This document shows, one piece after another, positions 23,736 to 35,293 of a stretch of 62,002 nt of DNA. Origin of the DNA: Cryptomeria japonica (taxonomy: Eukaryota > Streptophyta > Pinopsida > Cupressales > Cupressaceae); contig NW_026729349.1 in the NCBI RefSeq assembly GCF_030272615.1, forward strand, positions 30,001 through 92,002. The letters run 5' to 3'. The notes below the pieces were generated by a model, which saw only the letters and a program-made list of their open reading frames with translations, was not told the origin of the DNA and did not search any database. Position numbers and translations under genes: made by a program. Position 1 is the first letter of the stretch. The number at the start of each line of letters is the position of its first letter.

Positions 23736-25324
23736 ATGGCAAGCACCTTAGGGTGCATAGACATGGAGAAGTTTAATGGTTCCATTTTTGAACTATGGAA
23801 ACTCAAGATCGAAGATTTGATGGTTGATAGATGTCTTTGGGGTGTTTTGACTGCAACTTCTAAACCTTCAGGCATGAAGCAAGAAGATTGGGATTTAGCC
23901 GACTGGAAGGCAAGGGGTCTAATCAGGCCATGTCTTGCTGATTTTGTTTTGTTAAACATCCATGAGGAGAAGATTGCATATCTTCTCTAGAATAAGTTGG
24001 GAGATATTTATCAAGGCAAATCCTTGGTGAATAAAATTTTCTTGAGGAAGAAGCTATACTCTCTAAAGATAGATGCAAGAACACCATTGGCAGACCACTT
24101 AAATGCATTCAACATGGTTCTTGCATAGTTAACTTCAGTTGGTGTGTCCATCCAGGAAGAAGAACATTGCATGTTGCTGTTATATTCATTGCCTGACTCT
24201 TGAGAACACTTAGTGATGGCTATCGGTAGTACTACGACCCAGTTCAAGATGGATAATGTGGTTAATACTATTTTGTCAAAAGAAATGAGAAATAATTCTT
24301 CTAAGATGACAAAAGATGCACTCTCTGTTCAAGGCAGACCGAAGCACAAAGACAAGAAGAAAGGAAAGAAGTCCAAGTTTGAAGAGAGATTTAAATCTCC
24401 AAGCAAGAAGTCAAAGGTGGATTGCTGGAACTATGGGCAGAAAGGGCATATCCGAAAGGATTGCAAGGAGGAGAAGAAGAAGTATTCTGACACTAAATCT
24501 TCTCAGAGTGATTCAGATGCATTTGTAGCAGCTCTAGCAGTACCTACCTCAGATGACACCTATTTAGTAGATTCTGGCGCATCTTTTCACATGACCTCCC
24601 ACAAGGAGTGGTTCTCAAAGTATGAACCGTATGATGGTGGAAAGGTATATTTAGCTAGTGATTCTACATTGGAGATTGTAGGGAGAGGCAGAATTAAAAT
24701 TCAATTCCTAGATGGTAGAGTGAAGGGGATCAATGGAGTTCTTCATATACCAGGTCTGGCAAGAAACCTTCTCTCTGTAAGTAAACTTAATGATGTTGGA
24801 GTACAAGTTACATTTGTGTCAGGCGGTTGCAAGATGACTAGGGGTTCCATTGTATTGGCAATGGGCGATCACATTGGTACATTGTATAAGTTAAATGTTG
24901 AACCTATATATTGTAATGTAACTTCTGAAAAGTTTGTTAAGACAACTATAATGATGCATAATGCTAATTCTTTGGAAGCTAAACTTCTTGTTGAGAAAAC
25001 AATGCTCTAGCATAAAAGGTTAGGCCACATAGGTGAAAAAGGTTTAAAAGCCTTGAAGAATAAGAATCTGGTTGAAGGTTTGGATGATTGTAGTTTTGAG
25101 TTCGATTTCTGCGAACACTGCATTTATGGAAAACATAACCGAGTTCAGTTTTATTGCAGTTCTCATAAATCTTTTGACATTCTAGATTATGTTCACTCTG
25201 ATGTGTTTGGTCCACTGGATGTTCCTTCTCTGTCTAAGTCTAAGTACTATGTATCTTTTGTAGATGATTATTCAAGAAGGGCATTTGTGTATTTTGTTAA
25301 AAGTAAATCAAAAGTGTTCAGTTG
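23736..25324 (+). pseudogene. Copia gag-protease-integrase (N-terminal part), interrupted
   Basis: A single frame runs from ATG 23736 (MASTLGCIDMEKFNGSIFEL...) to the insertion point. Order: copia gag ('EKFNGSIFELWKLKIEDL'); a zinc knuckle CWNYGQKGHIRKDC in which the second Cys is Tyr-Gly shifted; protease with the catalytic triplet in 'YLVDSGASFHMT'; the pre-integrase 'HKRLGHIGEKGL' motif; integrase zinc ligands 'CEHCIYGKHNRVQF'; and the first catalytic Asp region 'DVFGPLDVPS' with 'FVDDYSRRAFVYFVKSK'. Four premature stops (23988 TAG; then LA*LT, PDS*EH and ML*HK) are each one C-to-T or G-to-A change from Gln or Trp codons. The Tat element enters at 25325 inside the integrase core. Confidence 0.9.
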
Positions 25325-26833
25325 TGTGTAGGGGAAAAAGCGAGACTAGGTTAACATGCCCTAATCCTACCTTTTGACACACATTACGGAATATGAAAGA
25401 GCCTAGAGATATCACACAATTGGCTACTTCTTTTTGTGAAAGAGAGAGCCATGGGATATCTATTAGGATTTCTATTCCCTTGTTGAAATTGTAAGATCAA
25501 ATGATGCAAGTTTAAACCCTAATCCCAAAAATGCAAGTATGAACTAATAACAAGATTGCAGAATTGAGATTAAACAATGAACAGCTGTAAATACAAGGAT
25601 GAAATAAGAATGCAGACATGTACTCGGAGTCAAAATCGGACTGAAAATGTTCGGGACGGGGGCGCGGGCGCCACTGTCCTAATTCTATCCTGAAAACTGC
25701 ACCGGAAACTGCTGTTTTGCACTCTGGAACACTGTCAGAAACTGTCGGAAACCTATCTGTCCAGAGGACCAGGGTGCCCAGTGCCTCTGTCCCAGGGACC
25801 AGGGCACCTAGCACCCCTGTCTTGGCAGGACCAGGGCACCCAGTGCCCCTATCCCAGTCTTCTGCTCTGCAATTTGATGCAGAGTGCTGTCTCGACTTGT
25901 TCTCTTTGGATCTGTATCCTGTGGCATCGTCCGAGTCCCGAACCTGCACTTATATCTGAAAATGGGATGGGCGGCTATATAGGGTTTTGCCTTAGTCAAA
26001 CCCCCACTTCGGTGATTTCCACCTCCACGAATAGCCAAGTTGTTTTGTAAAATGTATTGTGTGTGCAGACCTAGTGTGTGTGCAAGGTCCTAAAATGCAA
26101 GAAAGCAAACTAGAGCAACCTAGAAAGTAAACCCTAATTGCTTATAAATGACAATGTAAATGCTCTAAATCAAGATGCGAAGTGATCTAAAGCATGAATA
26201 AAGGATATATTGAAGCTTATGCAAAGACATGAAAACAACATGAAACCATACCCAACCCTCAAGGGAGGGGTACAAGCCAATCTTCAGTTGGTAATCTCCT
26301 ATTGCTCTTATGTAGGAAACCCTAGGTCGTAATTTCGTCTTTTGGCCGACCTAGAGATTGAATATCCCGCCAATTTCTTGGGGTTAAGCTTTATTTTATG
26401 ATTGGATTGTGCTCCCAAAATTTCGAGAAAAATGTCCGAGACCATGTGCACTCTGGGCGCCATGGTCCCGACAACTTTTCACCAAATTTTCAGGGCCGTC
26501 GGATATGATGATTTTAGAGAGAATCCCAAAGTTACAGGTGATTTCGAGATGTTTTGACCCCAAAACCAAGCCCCCAAGTTCAAAATAGGACTTAATTAGG
26601 GTTTTTGATTGAGTGATGTACTGGAGGAATAAAATGAAAAGGGCACGCTTTAGCGTAAGGGCCCAACTTTATGATGCAAAGGACGATGAAATAGGACCTT
26701 AGACCTAATTAATTTGATTAATTAAGTGCTAAAGGAGAAATGCAATGCAAAATGTAAAATGCACTAAGGCGGGTGCTAAACTAGGTGTGAAATTGTACCA
26801 CCCTAGCGAGTGCATACAATTTACGATGCTACA
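25325..26833 (-). repeat. 3' LTR of the Tat element
   Basis: 1,509 bp, closely similar to 44081-45747 except for one 158-bp gap after 'TAATCTCCTATTG' (~26308). It ends ...GATGCTACA at 26833 on the plus strand, next to the polypurine tract. Confidence 0.9.
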
Positions 26834-26850
26834 TTTAGCCCCCACTTTAG
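26834..26850 (-). other. Polypurine tract of the Tat element
   Basis: On the minus strand CTAAAGTGGGGGCTAAA abuts the 3' LTR. It is identical over 17 nt to 40615-40631 in the inner element. Confidence 0.85.
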
Positions 26851-27415
26851 CGGTCATATGAGTACTATGTGCATATGCAAGCTAACGTATAGAAAAGTAA
26901 ACATTATTTGAAAAAGGATATATCCATAAGTTGTCGGACGAAGCCCCCAGCGGTATCTGCAGTACACAGTTAGGAACCACACCCTACAAAACACACATTA
27001 GATCACAAAATCACCTAATGCTTACTAAGGAAAGTGATGAAATTTGTGAGTAGCTATATGCCCCCCCCTATTTCGACTTGCTTATTAGGGAGGTGAAACA
27101 GGGTAGCATGTTTACTTATGACAAATTGTGTAAGAGAGTGTTGATGAGGGACGTTCACTAAATAGGCTTCATCAGAGCACTTTTTGGAACATCCCGAGAG
27201 TAGGGGAATGAAAATACGATTCCAACGCAACAAACGGCTCAAAAATCGCATCTCCCAAACCCAAGTTATGATAAAATGAATGATAGAGGAAAATTAGGGT
27301 TTCAAAAGTAAAGATACAGAAATGAAAGTATATACCTTGAAAGTGACACTTGCATTTGTCACTTTGTTGATTTCTGAATACTATTCATTGCAGCAGAGCC
27401 CACATAGCCATCATC
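26851..27415. other. Non-coding spacer between Tat 3' LTR/PPT and the antisense PMD gene
   Basis: I see no coding capacity on either strand. It includes 'ATTCATTGCAG' (27384-27394), which could be a 3' splice site of an untranslated first intron, just upstream of the PMD start. The promoter of the antisense gene, if any, would lie here; no clear TATA box stands out. Confidence 0.4.
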
Positions 27416-29938
27416 ATGCCTTCACGATGACCGAAGCATCCCACGAGGATTGAGATCTTGCGCCAGGCCGTGATCGACGACGAGCCACTGGACGAGGTGA
27501 GTTGACTGAACGTTTGACTTTTGATTTTTTCGCATTTTGACTTTTCTGTGATAGTATGTGGGCCTTGGAGGCTGACCCGGGGCCCACCTAGGGTGCCATG
27601 GTCCCTGTGGGGTGCCCTGGTCCCCCCAGGGTGCCATGGTCCCTGACAGGGGCGCCATGGTCCCTGAAGGGCGCCATGGTCCCTGACAGGGCGCCATGGT
27701 CCCAGTCAGGGCTTGGTGAGGGGTTTCAGGGTTGGCATATGATGTTCGACAGTTTGCATGAGCGATTTTGATGATCGAGTACTGATTACGGTTATGTTTT
27801 TGTGTTGCAGGGTCTCCCATACATGAGAGAGCATACAGCGGGACATATCCTTCGTAGTTTGCGAGATCAGATTCCGTAGCTGACTCAAGCAGAGAGAGAC
27901 ACATTGTCGATTGTGGGATTGTGGTATGTGATCCTCATGCCAGCCATTCGGTTCCATCCTGCGATGCTGATGGCATTGATGGAGCGATGGGATCCTGACA
28001 CATGCACATTTCATCTTCCAGTAGGGGAGCTGACGGTTACACTCGAGGATGTGTACCGTATACTTCGTCTTCCTATCAGAGGAGCGACTGTTACATACGC
28101 GACCGATCGGTCAGCGGAGGATCATCAGAGAGAGCAGGTGTATTGCATAGGGAGAGTCATGCCGAGCGAGACGAGAGGTCGCATTATGGTCAGCTGGCTC
28201 TTACATCCTACAGGGGAGGTACCCCTTCTAAGACGCCTTATGATCGCCATCATAGCACTAGCCGTCTGCCCTAATGGGTGAGGGACGCACATGCATGGGG
28301 GTCTCACATGGTGTATCAGAGTGATGGAGAGACACAGGAGAGTGTATGCTTGGGGTCGAAGTATGCTTGCACATCTCTATCACGACCTTGAGGAGTATGT
28401 ATTTGGACAGGGTTGCAGTTTGATGACGTGGACACTTCTGCAGGTGTGGATTTTAGAGCACTTCACATGCACCAGGCCTGTCGGCTTTCCGCTGAGTACA
28501 GTGAGTGAGCAACCTAGGGTGTTTGCTTATCCACTTACCAGCGAGTGGAGATTTGGAGATTTGTTATATTGGAGAGTGATTTTTGATAGACTGACAGTCG
28601 AGGTGACAGTGTGGAGACCCTACCTGCGGATGCACAAATGGGATGGGATGGAGAGACAGTTAGCATGCCTACAGAGGAACCGCCTACTGCAGGGACGATA
28701 TCCACATATCATAGTCCCATTCTACTTCGACCGAGTTTGGAGGTAGTTTGGGCTAGAGTAGTGTGTTCCAGCCGATGTGCCCATCTATACTCGACACTCA
28801 TGGGTCCCTCCTAGACCTAGAGCAGTAGCGAGACCGATGATAGATGACATCGAGACTACAGATATAGAGGGATCTGATCAGGATGTAGTCACTGATTACT
28901 CTACAGAGCCTAGAGCACAGCGCAGGTATGTCTCATGGTTTATGAGATCATATCCAGGTCCTATCTTTCCACCAGATCATCCGACAGGCCATCCAGGCCC
29001 ATGGAGACATGGAGACCGAGACGAGGACCATGGATCCCGGTCAGAGGAGCCAGAGGAGGGAGAGGGTCATGAGGAGGCAGGAGATCCTAATCCACCTACA
29101 GGCGATCAGCCCAGTGCCGAGGAGGAGGAGGAGGACACAGATAGAGATGAGGACGAGGAGGATTCAGGTGAGGATGCGGATGAGGATGAGGATGAGGATG
29201 ATGAGGAGGACGACAAGGAGGAGGATAGAGATGATGAGGAGGAGTCAGATGCAGCTCCCCACCATTCAGGAGATGATACCATAGCTCTGGATCCTCTTAT
29301 TCCCCAACAAGGGGAACATGAGGCGATATGGAGACCTGTTCCTAGTACCGTCCAACCTACACCCGTCGTGCACAGATTAGTCGAGTGAGGGGAAACTAGT
29401 AGATCCCAGTCACAGATGCTATCGTATCATGATCCCTACTGGCATGAGGGAGACCCAGGTATAGTAGGTTTATATTGATTGATTAATATTTTGATGATAT
29501 AAAATGGTACTAACAAAAATCTATTCTACTGCCATAGCTAATGTGCAAGAGTGGCGTTCCCTGATTCAGTAGGCAGTGACAGACATTTCCATGATAGCAC
29601 AGATCCCCAGTTCCTCACAGATTGCTTATAGGCCTCAGGGGAACGCGGATCGGCATGAGGACTTGTTTTCCCCATTCCGAGTACAGGTAGACATATGGAG
29701 GGAGAGAGAGAGAGTCCTATCAGAGGACCTTCAGTGGGCGCGGCGAGATCTAGCAGCAGCTTAGGCCGAGGCTACCACCTATCACGCGATCCTTATGGAT
29801 AGGGATTGTAGGAGTTCCTCTCAGAGTCACTCACGGTCTGTATCGCACTACACACCCATGGGTCCACCTTCACGGCCAGATCAGGAGGGAGCGTCCAGTC
29901 GACACTCTCCAGCCACTAGCCCTAGGGATAGGAGATGA
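27416..29938 (+). pseudogene. Antisense three-exon plant mobile domain (PMD) gene carried by the Tat element
   Basis: Exon 1 is 27416-27496 (ATG at 27416), intron 1 27497-27810 (GTGAGT...TTGCAG), exon 2 27811-29458, intron 2 29459-29537 (GTATAG...CCATAG, with branch point TACTAAC at 29508-29514), and exon 3 29538-29938 ending TGA. The exons join in frame for 710 codons. The PMD core is in exon 2: 'ALMERWDPDTCTFHLP' then 'GELTVTLEDVYRILRLPI', the W-P-T-TFH-P-GE-TLEDV-LPI signature of PF10536, known from Arabidopsis MAIN/MAIL1 and from transposon proteins. A Glu/Asp-rich tail (29100-29250) and a charged helical end follow. Eight internal stops, five TAG and three TGA, are each one C-to-T change from CAG or CGA. 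It converges with pol, 600 bp away. Confidence 0.82.
27586..27716. repeat. GC-rich minisatellite (GGCGCCATGGTCCC) in PMD intron 1
   Basis: Six copies of GYGCCMTGGTCCC spaced about 18-23 bp. The same words occur in the LTRs of both Ty3/gypsy elements and in the inner element's leader. The core GGCGCC and CCATGG are self-complementary. Confidence 0.8.
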
Positions 29939-30539
29939 TTTTATGATGTAGGAGAGGTCACATTTTGGATGTACAGTGACCTGTATTTGTATACGATCCA
30001 CATATATATATGTATATATACATGCTTCTCTTTTGTCTCAAATGTGTTATCCTTAATGCTTAAAACAATGTATATTTTGTTTTGATTAAATCTAATACAT
30101 TTGGTAAATGTACATGTATGTTCAGAATTTAATTTCCATGTGATTGATTTCTCAATGCTCCATGATTAAATTGATACATGTGTGACTTAATTAAAATATT
30201 TAATCAAGTACTACATTGATGATAGGGAAGAAATATGCATTAAGTCTAAGAATCATATAACTAATGTGATTTAATTTTGAACTTAAACACAACATGATAC
30301 GATTCTACTTAACACATAAAGACACTATACAATATGCTAGCATAATGGAAATGTAAATCTTTTACAATTTACATAAATGAATTCAAGACAAACTATAAAG
30401 TAAAAAGACGCGCTTGTTAGGAACGAAGCAATATAGATCAAACACCATAACATTTAATTCTATTTTGCTCCAATTAGGAGATACTAACATATTATCCAAT
30501 GTTGAAGAACTGAGAAGAAGATAAATAAGGAATGAAGAA
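29939..30539. other. Spacer between convergent PMD and Tat pol genes
   Basis: AT-rich, without coding signal. It contains an alternating purine-pyrimidine run, CATATATATATGTATATATA, at 30001-30020 that can fold on itself. Both convergent transcripts would end in this interval; possible polyadenylation signals are too degenerate to place. Confidence 0.5.
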
Positions 30540-32972
30540 TTAAGCATAATATCTACGCAAGTGCATAGCATTGATAGGTTCTTTAAGAGGCGTACCGTCT
30601 ACATCCACTATTTTGTAAGCACCTGATCCATAATCTTCGATAACGATGTATGGTCCAAGCCAATTAGGACTAAATTTTCCCTTTTCTGTAGGTAAGGCAT
30701 TCACATTGCACTGATTCTCATAAAGGACTAAGTCACCTACCGAGAAGGAACGTTGAATAACCTTATCATTATAGCTTCGTTGTAGAGTTTTGTGATACGC
30801 TTGAATATGCTCAAGAGCGTTTATACGCTGTTCATCAAGCATCTCAAGCTATTGAAGTCATTTTTCTCTATAAGAGTCATCATCTACTATACCTTTGAGA
30901 GAAACCCTAAGTGATGGATTCTCTAACTCTAAGGGCATAATAGCGTCAGCACCATAAACAAGATTATAAGGAGTAGTTCCCATAGAAATTTGTACACTCG
31001 TTCGGTAGGCCCACAGAGCATAGATTAGCTGGTTACTCCAATCCTTACCATGCTTATTCACAGTTTTGCGAAGAATTTGTTCAATTATCTTATTGGATGA
31101 CTCGGCTTGACCATTTGACTGAGGATAGTATGGTGTAGAAAATTGATGTTTGATATGATACTTCTCGAGGAATTTCTTCACGTCCTTGTTCTTAAATGAT
31201 GTCCCATTATCTGAGATTATAGTGGAAGGTATCCCGAATCGAGAAATGATGTTTTCTAGAAGAAATTGACAAATCACTTCAGCAGTGGTAGAGCGAAGGG
31301 GAATAGCTTCTACCCACTTCGTAAAGTAATCTGTTGCGGTTATAATGAAGGTGTGTCCTTGAGATGAAGGAGGAGAGATTTTACCAATAAGATCCAAACC
31401 CCATGTGGAGAAAGGCCAAGAAGCTACTTGAGAATGAAGTTCTTGGGTAGGAGCATGAATCAGATTATTGTGTTGTTGACATTGATGACATTTTTTAACA
31501 AATGAAAAGGAATCCTTCTGCATAGTTTGCCAATAGTATCCCATACGAAGCAATCTATGAACCAAGGATTTGCCCCCAAAATGCCCCCCATAAGCACCTG
31601 AATGTGCCTCTTCAAGAGCAACGAGGATTTCCGATTTGTTAAGACAACGAAGGAGAAGACCATCATAACCCCTTCGGTAAAGGACATTAGAAAGAATGAT
31701 ATATCTAGCAGACAGCTTGCAGATTCTAGCCCTAGTGTTCCTATTAGCGGAATCAGGAAAGGTACCATCAGTCAAATATCTTATGATATGCGAGAACCAT
31801 TCATCTGAATCTACAAAGTCACAACATGTTACCAAGCTAGAATCGTCTACAATAGCTGGAGAAATAAGGTTGTGAATAACAAATTTAAGATCAACCACAG
31901 GGTCCTCTAAAGATACAAGAGAAGCCACACATGCCATTGCGTCCACCTGTCGATTATCTTTTCGAGGAACAGGTTCCATGGTATAAGAATCAAATTTTTG
32001 TAATAAAGAGATGGCAAGGTCTTTATATTGTGATAATTTGTCTTGTTTTGCTTGATATATTTCTGTTACTTGTCTTATAATCAATTGCGAATCTCCATAG
32101 ATATGTATGTGTTTTATGTTCAGAGCTAAGGCTACTTTTATTCCCACTATAAGAGCCTCATACTCAGCAATGTTATTGGTACACAGGAAATTTAGACGAT
32201 AGGATAAGGGAATAGATTTCTTTGTAGGAGAAATCAGAACAACACCTACCCCCGATCCTGTACGACACTTAGAGCCATCAAAGTATAACTCCCAAGTTTC
32301 ATCTTTCTCTATAGAAAGAATGAAGTCATCGGGAAAAGACTCAGAGTTAGGAAAGGAGAAAGGTGAAGGGGCCTCAACTAAGTGATCGGTCAACGCTTGT
32401 CCTTTAATTGCTTTTTGTGAAACAAATTTAAGGTCAAATTCAGTTAACATCATAACCCACTTAGCTAGGCATCCTGATAAATCAATTTTAGAGAAAAGAT
32501 GCTTCAAGGGATCAAACTTTACCATGACGTGGACTTTTGAATTTAAAAGATAATGTCTCAATTTCTGAGTCGCAAACACCAAGGCCAAGCATTGTCTTTC
32601 TATCGCAGAATATTGGGTCTCATAATCAAGCAAGGTACGACTTATGTAATAAACCAGACATTCCTTACCATCTTTATCATGTTGTGCCAGCAATGCTGCG
32701 AGAGAATGAGAAGAAGCAACTGTATATAGAAGGAAAGGTTTAGAAGGTTCGGCAGGTTGAAGAATAGGAGGACTAGCCAAATACACTTTTAAATCTTCAA
32801 ATGCTTGTTGACAATCCTCATTCCATTGAAAAGTGATATCCTTTTTAAGGAGTTGAGTAAAAGGAAAGGTACGATCCACAAGTTCAGACACGAACCTACG
32901 AGGCTTGAATCTTTCCTTGTAAGCTTTTAAGTTGAGACACAGTTCTGGGAGGTGGCATGTTGACAATAGCAT
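30540..32972 (-). pseudogene. Tat RNase H, archaeal-type RNase H and integrase
   Basis: 704 open codons, then a short break, then 100 more in the same frame. The first RNase H (FLLYTVASSHSLAALLAQH) lacks the canonical catalytic Asp of 'TDAS', the usual degenerate state in Tat. The second has YFDGS, AEYEAL, GDSQLI and KDNRQVDAMA, a complete archaeal-type active site. The integrase follows with HHCC zinc ligands (HSGAYGGH...CHQCQQH), the catalytic Asp regions 'WGLDLIG' and 'IISDNGTSF', and the Glu in 'YPQSNGQAESSNK'. The C-terminal 'GDLVLYENQ...PNWLGPYIVIEDYGSGAYKI' is the usual plant integrase tail. Two stops (TGA and TAG at 30845-30857) separate the tail. Confidence 0.88.
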
Positions 32973-34072
32973 CTATTTTCTTAGTGTCCACCTCAATCCC
33001 ACGATGCGAAACTATGAATCCTAATAGTTTTCCACTATCCACACCAAAAACACATTTTTGGGGATTCAAGCGCATGTGATATTTACGAATTCTTTCAAAG
33101 ATTTGACGAAGGATTTTAACATGATCCATGCGAAGAAAAGATTTGGCTAAAATATCATCAACATAATCCTCTAAAATCTTATGCATATAATCATGAAAGA
33201 TAAGGGTCATCGCTCGTTCATTAGTTGCACCGGCATTTTTAAGTCCAAAAGGCATCATTATCCAACAAAACATACCCCAAGGAGTGGTGAAAGTAGTTTT
33301 GAATTGATCTTGAGGGTTAATGAAAATTTGATTGTATCCTGAAAAACCATCCATGAAGGATAACAAGGCATGTCCTACCGTAGAATCAACTATCATGTCA
33401 ATGTTTGGAAGAGGGAAATCATCTTTTAAAGAAGCTTTATTTAGATCCTGAAAGTCGGTACACATTCCTATTTTGTTGTCTGGTTTAGCCACAGTGACAA
33501 TATTTGAAATCCATGGGGAATAGTCAATAGGGAAGATAAATCCAACCTCCAATAATTTTTCAATCTCAGCCTTAACAAGCAGAGCCACCTTGGGATTCAT
33601 TTTTCGAATCTTTTGTTTCACGGGCTTAGCATCAGGAACTAAGACAATATTATGAGTGACAATCTTAGGATCTATACCAGGCATGTCAGAGTATGTCCAA
33701 GCAAAGATCTCGGGGAATTCATGCAATAAATCTTCATATTGTTTTTGTTCCTCGTCATCCAAACATTTCCCAATTTTAATAACTTTCTCTTTATTGCAAG
33801 GATCCATCTTAACATCAGTGGTTTCACTTATGAGAAGATTATTTTGTTGAGGAGTATCTTTTAACTGAGGGAATTCTTTCACAATCTCATCATTATCAAT
33901 CTCTTTTCCAAAATAGGCTTCAGTGTTCAAACAATAAGGGAGTCCCCTATTGTGATGATAACGAGGAAGAGTGTCATAGGCTCCCAAGAACTCAGCTAAA
34001 GCATCATCAGTAGGGAAGATATCCAAAGCACAATCACCCGAAGGATCCTCATCAATATACTCAGGATGTTGT
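32896..34072 (-). pseudogene. Tat reverse transcriptase
   Basis: The pol frame continues from the far side of the inner element. After an acidic linker come RT motifs: 'HNIVLVPDAKPVKQKIRKMNP'; 'IDYSPWISNIVTVAKPDNKIGM' with 'CTDFQDLNKASLKDDFPLPN'; 'SFMDGFSGYNQIFI'; 'TTPWGMFCWIMMPFGLKNAG'; and the active site YVDDILAKS (~33150). It ends with 'LNPQKCVFGVDSGKLLGFIVSHRGIEVD' and the 'QLKSLQGKI' connection. The frame is lost at about 32900, where the next domain continues one base over, so a single small indel separates RT from RNase H. The catalytic Asp pair is intact. Confidence 0.88.
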
Positions 34073-35272
34073 TGTAGCATCCTAAAATTGCGACACTTGC
34101 AATTTCGACTGCATTTCGGTCTTCACGATGGCGATGCAACACGCAACCTAAATGGAGACCCTGAAACTTGCTCACGACACTGAAAACTGCATTTTTCAAG
34201 CACCTTGGCCTGAACCTCCTTGCACCCTGCTGTCCCGGGAGGTGGGACTAGAGCGCCCAGCGCCCTGGTCCCTGGGTCCTATTTTGGGCCCGGTCTCCTA
34301 AGGGGTCTCGGGTCTTTTTGTTTGCAAATTGGAAATTAACTTTCCTGGTCGGCCTAAGGTCGGGAAAATCAGTCTATCAGCCCTAAATGACAAGTATATA
34401 AACTACATTTTTCTCTCTCATTTGGCATGATGATGATGATGGAAAAGGGTGGAAATTATACTCAAGCATTCAAGCATTCAAGCATTCCTTCAAGCAATTG
34501 ATCATTTCAAGTCTCCATTCAAGGCTAAGTGTTGCATTCAAGACAAGGATTCAACCATTGAAGAGGAGATCACATACTACATGCTACAACATACAACATA
34601 CAACATCTATACCTTCGCACATAAGGATACAAACATCCTTAGAACAAGGTATTAGTACTTGTTTTACATACATTTACATTTACAGCACTTGCTCATTTCT
34701 TGGTTAATTCCAAAACTGGGGTTTGACCTAAAGGCAAACCCCTAATCCCTAACCCCCCAATCGTCTTCGCTTTTCTATGTGTAGGTTGCAGGTACGCGGC
34801 TGAAATTGAAGATCTGGAATCCTTGTGCAGAGACAAACGGATCCCCCTTCGTTTCGCGGATTTTTCGGAGGACCGTGGTGCCGGGCGCCATCGTCTCGAC
34901 AACTTTTGCTCAAATTTGCAGGACAGTGCCATATCGACATTTTACTGCTAATTCCAGGTCCGCAGCTTCATACTGTATTCCTATCTCAGTTTATAAGCGA
35001 ATCTTTATCTCTTTCTATGCATGCTTAGCTTAATTCTCCTATCAACATTCTTTACGAAAGAGGGTAGCCTTGCTGTTTTAACCCTTGAAACACATTTAGC
35101 ATCCAATCTTGTATTGCGTGGGATTGGATCTTGTGGGTTTCAACCCCTCTTTTGAATGTAAAGTCTCTCCCCTAAGTGAAAACCATCGAATCCTAGCGAA
35201 CCTCCCTCCTCTCTCCTCGGAGTTGGAAGAGGGGAGAACAACTAGGGTTCGATCACGATTTTCCGCTTTACA
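34073..35272 (+). repeat. 5' LTR of the inner element
   Basis: 1,200 bp. A TATA box TATATAAAC lies at 34395-34403. A GC-rich GGGCGCCCAG-type word sits upstream of it (34247-34275) and another near 34868-34895 within the transcribed part. Two short ORFs (34449-34655 and 34498-34707) recur identically in the other LTR simply because the LTR is duplicated. Confidence 0.9.
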
Positions 35273-35293
35273 TTTTGGTGAACCCGACGTGAA
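35273..35293 (+). other. Primer-binding site of the inner element
   Basis: TTTTGGTGAACCCGACGTGA directly follows the LTR end, identical over 21 nt to the Tat element's site. Confidence 0.85.

Noticed and set aside
25717-25959. Pro/Gly-rich ORFs around GC-rich repeats in the Tat LTRs
   Set aside because: They reflect the GGACCAGGGCACC repeat; both strands are open by composition.
27422-27904. 160-codon minus-strand ORF over PMD exon 1 and intron
   Set aside because: Shadow of the PMD gene and of the GGCGCC minisatellite; the spliced plus-strand model explains the region better.
34449-34707. Small ORFs identical at 34449 and 41072
   Set aside because: The identity comes from LTR duplication; no domain and no codon bias.
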